The notes under the pieces are model-generated. The model saw nothing but the letters and a program-made list of their open reading frames with translations. It did not search any database and was not told where the DNA came from. A stretch of DNA of 11,135 bases. Source: Halocafeteria seosinensis. Lineage: Eukaryota > Sar > Bigyra > Bicosoecida. The stretch covers positions 1 through 11,135 of the forward strand of contig LVLI01001757.1 of NCBI GenBank assembly GCA_001687465.1, in the 5' to 3' direction. Of this stretch, positions 7,038 through 11,135 are shown piece by piece (the stretch's first letter is position 1; the number at the start of each line of letters is the position of its first letter). Made by a program: the position numbers and the translations under genes.

Positions 7038-10026
7038 ATGGGGAATGCGGCATCCAACAGCAGCAAGAGGAGGGACGCCGAGGAGGAAGAAAGAGTGCAG
7101 ACCAGTATTCAACGGATTCGACGAAATGATCCAGGGTATACGAAGACAAGAGAGGATCTTAGTTACAAGAACTTGGATGACCAAGATGCAAAAGACATAG
7201 CAGATGTCTTGCGGGTCAATACGACATTAACTGCGATTAGTTTAGCAGGGAACCAAATCGGTGCTACAGGAGCGCAACATTTGGCGGATGCCTTGCGGGT
7301 CAATACGACATTGACGACGATTAATTTAGGAAGGAATCAAATCGGTGCTACAGGAGCTCAACATTTGGCCGATCCCTTGCGGGTCAATACGACATTGACG
7401 TGGATTAGTTTATTGAGGAATGAAATCGGTGCTACAGGAGCGCAACATTTGGCGGATGCCTTGCGGCTCAATACGACAATGACGGGGATTGATTTAAGAG
7501 CGACTCAAATCGGTGCTACAGAAGCGCAACATTTGGCGGATGCCTTGCGGGTCAATACGACATTGACAGAGATTAATTTAGGAGGGAATCAAATCGGTGA
7601 TACAGGAGCTCAACATTTGGCGGATGCCTTGCGGGTCAATACGACATTGACGTGGATTAATATAGTCAACAATAACATCAAAGATCAATCTCTTGAGGAA
7701 AGAATCAAGTATTTAGTACACCAGAGGAACAAGGTAAGACCACGACGACTTCCTCCAGCAAGGAAGCAACCAACTATGGTGTTTTGGCAAAGACTCGTGC
7801 CAATTGAATGAGACTAGGTCTCTTTGTTTGAGCTCACAACAACAAGGTGAACACGATGCATGCATGAGGAAGAGTTGTAGGTCGCTGCGACGACATACAG
7901 TGTGAAACGGGGCGGTCGCATTGGCTGTGATCTGATGAACTAACTCCTGGCTTCTATTATCTTACAGTTGTGTTTTGGTTGGCATGAACTGACATTTCTA
8001 GAGGAGCGATTGTGCATTGCCACGGTTGTTAAATACTGAGACAGTTATCATTGTCTCGATTTGTTTATCTGCTTCCATTCTTGTTGGGATTTGTTGATTG
8101 CAGATAGAGCCCGAACGAGCCAAGCGAGAAGCTGAAGAGATCAGGCGGAAGGAAAGCGAGGAACAACGAAAAGGCGGTAATAACAATCGTCGTACACCAA
8201 CTTTGTCGTCCCAACAAAGAGATCGTAGAAACACCAAGTCGGAACAGCCTCAGCAACATCAGCAACAACCACAGTCTACGACAGATGCGACCTCTTCTGG
8301 CGCCGAGCTCAAAACGGAGGCCACAGAATCTAGTACTTTTGGCGATGGCAGTGCGAATACCGGGAGATTGCATGACCAACACGGCGACAACCCAACAACA
8401 GAAACTTCTGGATCGGGAGCGAGTGGTGCGGAGCAAGGATACGTGACACTGACTGTGGAAGAAGTCGAAGAACTTCGGACTCGCGTGTTGCCCAACACTG
8501 GGATAGCAGTTCATCGACATGAGATTCCTCGGGCTTTGGAAAAAGAGGATGAAGACAAAATCTTGGCCTATATCCAAACGGATTCAAAGTTACAGGCCTT
8601 TTATGCCTGTCTAAATTCAATCGTGTACGATTACTTTATCGCTGCGATGAGTGTGCGGTCGGGTGATGTCGCTATCGACACAAGCAGCAAGAAGAAGTCG
8701 GCGGTTACCTCTTTACTGAATGCATTGCTTCAGAATGTTCCGATCGCAAGTCAGATTAGTGGCGCATTGCATACTGTGATGACTGGATATGTGAACTGGG
8801 ATATTACTCGGGCCATGAAGAACTTGCTATCCGTGGCACCCACACACACCGAAATTATGCAACTAGTCGAGCATGTGACTCGGAATATTACATTGGGATT
8901 GAAAGATCACATTGACGCATTGGATCCCACGGAAGAACCCCGGGATATTTGGCGACGAATCCGTGATCACATCATGTCGGATCCACCAACAAATGTGTAT
9001 GAGGAAGAAGGACTTGCTTGTGGCATGGCAATTGTGAAAGTTTGCATGCGAGGTGATATCAATGCGCAAAACTTTACTGCGAAGCAGTTGTTGAATGCGT
9101 TGGGGTACGACCGGTATTCCATCAACCAAGCTATGTTACGATACCGAAGTGAAGTCTTGGGTGCCGATAATCTAAGGGGTGGAAGTGAATCCCCGAATGA
9201 TGTCCGAGAACAATTAAACGATTCAACCGAAAGACTTGAACGTCTTGAACAGAAGCTTAATTTAGTGGAACGGGGGCATGCTCCAAAGAGTGAATTGGAT
9301 AGTATCCGAGATGAGCTTGAGGGGGTGCGTGGTGAGGCCAGTAGCGCTTCGCATGAAGCAAGAAAGGCGAAACAAATTGCTGAGAAGATCCAAAACAACG
9401 GAATGGATGTGGGAAGTGGGTCGAGTGCACAGCAGCAAATGCCAGCTCAGGGAACTTCAACGGGTGGCCAGTCTACGCGTGACGAAATGGACTCACTTCA
9501 CTCTCATATCGAACAGCTGTCACGCCGGTTGAATGACGTCAGTGAAGTTTCCGATTCTAATCGAGCAGACATCCGAGTAATTGAACGGACCGGAACAGTG
9601 AGGCGTTCTCGTCCATCTGGTAATCGTCGTCAGCAAGCCGAGGCTAGCAGGGCAATAGTTTATCCGTCTCCCCCGGCTTCTAGGATGGACGACTTTGATC
9701 GCTTTCACTTCCCTTTCGATATGACCGTTCAGACTGCCAAGCGCATCATTGCGGAGTCGCTTCCCGCAGATCTCAGTTACAAATATTCCCGCTACCCGTC
9801 CATTTGGGGGGAAATTTTTCTGAGGAAAGTGTCAATCGCCGACCAGTTGAAAGGAAAGCGCAAGGGCTATCCGGAAACCATCCGGGGAGCTCAAGTCCTA
9901 TTCTTCTTCCGGAGTGATATAACGTTAGCTGGTATAGACCCCGACTTTATTCGAGAACGACTCCAACAAGTAGCAGAAGATGAATACCGAGCACGAGGAC
10001 AAGCTAGCGACCAAGGCCAGAATTAA
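7038..10026 (+). CDS. Two-exon LRR, helical and coiled-coil protein, probably myristoylated
   Basis: Exon 1 (7038-7733) and exon 2 (8104-10026) join in phase across a GT-AG intron to give 872 residues. The start is supported by an in-frame TAG at 6999 and by MGNAASNSS, an N-myristoylation-type MGxxxS motif followed by KRR. Domains in order: a charged linker (10-57); six 28-residue leucine-rich repeats of ribonuclease-inhibitor type (58-225); a charged helix spanning the splice junction (about 218-255); a Gln/Ser/Thr-rich linker (about 256-345) with QPQQHQQQPQ; an unrecognised helical domain (about 370-580) with IQTDSKLQAFYACLNSIVYD and LLQNVPIASQISGALHTVM; coiled-coil segments (about 600-660 and 694-725); and a C-terminal domain (about 758-855) with DDFDRFHFPFDMTVQTAKRI and a Trp-rich, basic core. 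No signal peptide or membrane helix is seen, so it should be cytosolic or tethered to the inner face of a membrane. It may be a recognition or scaffold protein; function unknown. Separate genes are less likely, because exon 2 has no ATG near its start. Confidence 0.85.
7209..7712 (+). repeat. Six tandem 84-bp LRR units
   Basis: Units start at 7209, 7293, 7377, 7461, 7545 and 7629, each 84 bases and 28 codons. The first five are nearly identical along the scaffold (LRVNTTLT, then I, L, and IGATGAQHLADA). The sixth keeps LRVNTTLTWINI and then diverges as a capping unit. Differences concentrate in unit codons 9, 11, 13, 14 and 15, which fall in the LxxLxLxxN strand facing the concave surface. 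This indicates recent duplication or homogenisation with diversification of the exposed surface. Confidence 0.95.
7734..8103 (+). other. Spliceosomal intron, 370 bases
   Basis: The donor is AACAAG|GTAAGA (7734), and the acceptor is TTGATTGCAG|ATAGAG (8103), preceded by a T-rich tract from about 8050. Removal is phase 0 and joins the LRR frame exactly to the long second frame. If retained, translation continues for 25 codons and stops at 7809-7811, giving a 257-residue LRR-only protein. A second acceptor-like site (ACATTTCTAG at 7991-8000) would not give an open frame. The intron is longer than the roughly 100-base introns typical of diatoms, but within range. Confidence 0.8.
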
Positions 10027-10322
10027 GCCAAATTTGTCATTAGTTTTGTCTGGATCCGTCCATGCGACTCAGGGTTCAGTTGACTTGACACGTAGAAACT
10101 CGATTTCCAGGGGAGGCAAATGTTCTCAATGTTTTTTCATCAGTGAGTGATCAGTGAATCATTGCAAACTTACTTAGTAGCATTCAGGCTTTTGATAAAT
10201 GTATGCTCATATTGTTGATACAAAAGGGTTGAACAAGGATTTACTTTCATATCGGCCTATAGCATTACGCAATTCGGATACGTTTTTCATGTAATTACGC
10301 TCTTCACGCGGAAAAAAGTGAA
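10027..10322. other. Convergent intergenic spacer
   Basis: This spacer holds the 3' ends of the LRR gene and the opposing membrane-protein gene. It is AT-rich from about 10120, with a small direct repeat CAGTGA at 10141 and 10151. No strong polyadenylation signal or RNA gene is recognised. Confidence 0.5.
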
Positions 10323-10961
10323 CTACAGTACAACTAGTTTGACAGGTCTCGTTGTTGCCTCTTTCCGCAAAGCCATTGGGTTATAATTCATTTCGGCTGT
10401 TTGCTTGGAAGCGGTGTCTACATGCGTTTCATTACCTTGACGGCTTGCCTTCGACTCGCACAGCCTCGTTATCACGGATATGTTGCATGTCGCTCCCAAC
10501 TCGGCGATGAAGACAATGAAGAAATACAAAACGCTCACCGCAATGACAACGGCTATAGCGATCGCCAATGCATCTCGTTCAGTGGTACCGCTGCCATCAT
10601 CAAAACGGCTACTCTGAAACATAGTACCTTCAAGTGCCACAAACACAGCAGCCGCAAGAAGGACGGACTCGACCGTGTTGTAGTTGAAAACGAAATTGGC
10701 GGACGTCGCCTGTTTTTCCTCCCGGATTTTGTTGAAATAAGCTGCATTGTTCCTGAGTATGCAGGAGTAAATCATCCCGTAATTGTGACGGTTGATGGCC
10801 AAGCCAACTGTGATCCAAACAGTGCGGATACAGTTGCGATGTTCGGTACAGCTACTCTCAGCCGGAAGTCCACAGTATCTCGTTGAAGGATTGGAGTACA
10901 ACGGAAGGAGAGTCTGTTTCCATCTATGGTGCGAATTTTGGCAACGAGGGAGTCGGGGGGC
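10323..10961 (-). CDS. C-terminal part of a two-helix membrane protein
   Basis: The open frame runs from just after an in-frame TAA at 10964-10962 down to a TAG at 10325-10323. From the TTG at 10901 it has 192 residues. Two membrane helices are clear: VESVLLAAAVFVALEGTMF (about 77-95) and ALAIAIAVVIAVSVLYFFIV (about 111-130, continuing through FIAEL). A 15-residue polar loop rich in Asp, Gly and Ser separates them. The tail is polar and ends RPVKLVVL. No ATG opens the frame at a sensible place, so the 5' part is missing, lies in another exon, or has been frameshifted. A second minus-strand frame with a real ATG (10999 to 10772) overlaps the upstream half and could hold an earlier piece. The family is not identified, and function cannot be assigned. 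Confidence 0.55.
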   Translation of the reverse strand, partial: APRLPRCQNSHHRWKQTLLPLYSNPSTRYCGLPAESSCTEHRNCIRTVWITVGLAINRHNYGMIYSCILRNNAAYFNKIREEKQATSANFVFNYNTVESVLLAAAVFVALEGTMFQSSRFDDGSGTTERDALAIAIAVVIAVSVLYFFIVFIAELGATCNISVITRLCESKASRQGNETHVDTASKQTAEMNYNPMALRKEATTRPVKLVVL

Positions 10962-11135
10962 TTAATTTCGCACCTCAGAATGAGGCTAACTCTCCCCATC
11001 TATTGATAACGCTTGATCCTAGTTGATGAAGTCTTACAAAAAAGGGTTATCTTTAGTTCTACTCATTGTATTGTATATATTACCATGGTATAATAATAGA
11101 ATAAAATAAGAAAATAATTGGTTAATACTTTAAGT
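10962..11135. other. AT-rich terminal segment
   Basis: From about 11030 the sequence is strongly AT-rich and non-coding. It contains the 10-base palindrome TACCATGGTA (about 11081-11090). It may be the 5' side of the minus-strand membrane-protein gene. Confidence 0.45.

Noticed and set aside
7734-7811. C-terminal 25 codons of a stand-alone LRR gene
   Set aside because: The strong GTAAGA donor at 7734 and the in-phase downstream frame make these codons intronic in the main transcript; they are kept only as a possible retention product.
8065-9708. Several minus-strand open frames opposite exon 2
   Set aside because: Shadows of the exon 2 coding sequence; no motifs, and their composition follows the complementary codons.
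8098-10026. Independent gene starting with TTG at 8098
   Set aside because: TTG is not a usual eukaryotic start; TTGCAG there is the end of an intron, and the frame joins exon 1 in phase.
1-11135. tRNA, rRNA or CRISPR features
   Set aside because: No cloverleaf with a T-loop GTTCRA pattern, no rRNA-like segment, and no regularly spaced repeat-spacer array; the only regular array is the in-frame LRR coding repeat.

Overview
The window looks like nuclear DNA from a eukaryotic alga, most likely a diatom or another stramenopile. One gene carries a clean GT-AG intron. The proteins visible are 28-residue NTTLT-type leucine-rich repeats, a Crinkler/RHS-type nuclease domain, an ankyrin-repeat remnant and a pogo-like DNA transposon. 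There are long AT-rich spacers and no bacterial-style operons. The species assignment is inference from gene content; no rRNA or tRNA gene was seen.

Layout. 1-1593: a decayed class II (adenosylcobalamin-type) ribonucleotide reductase pseudogene (about 297-968), then 600 bases of unassigned DNA. 1594-2591 (minus strand): a gene with a Crinkler/RHS-type restriction-endonuclease-fold domain and a basic, proline-rich N-terminal head that lies in another frame. 2592-3630: unassigned DNA with two GC-rich patches. 3631-3903: a ~213-bp imperfect foldback element followed at once by a 48-bp near-perfect palindrome. 3940-5877: a DNA transposon with 32-bp terminal inverted repeats, subterminal copies of the same motif, and a minus-strand pogo-type DDE transposase. 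The transposase core has been deleted and it ends in a chromodomain. 5943-6149: an ankyrin-repeat remnant directly beside the transposon. 6150-7037: unassigned DNA with short tandem and inverted repeats. 7038-10026: the main intact gene. 10323-10961 (minus strand): the C-terminal part of a two-helix membrane protein, convergent with the main gene.

The main gene appears to join two long open frames through a 370-base intron (7734-8103). The reading frame is kept in phase across the junction. The predicted product of 872 residues starts with an N-myristoylation-type MGNAAS motif, followed by six leucine-rich repeats, a Gln-rich linker, an unrecognised helical domain, coiled coils and an unrecognised C-terminal domain. 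The LRR units are nearly identical at the DNA level except at the codons predicted to face the concave binding surface. That is the pattern expected of a hypervariable recognition surface, and it makes this gene the best candidate in the window for something undescribed, for example a membrane-tethered recognition or self/non-self protein. That role is inference.

Around this gene the region is full of decayed genes and mobile elements, as expected of a fast-evolving accessory compartment. Apart from the transposon cassette, the genes do not form an obvious pathway.
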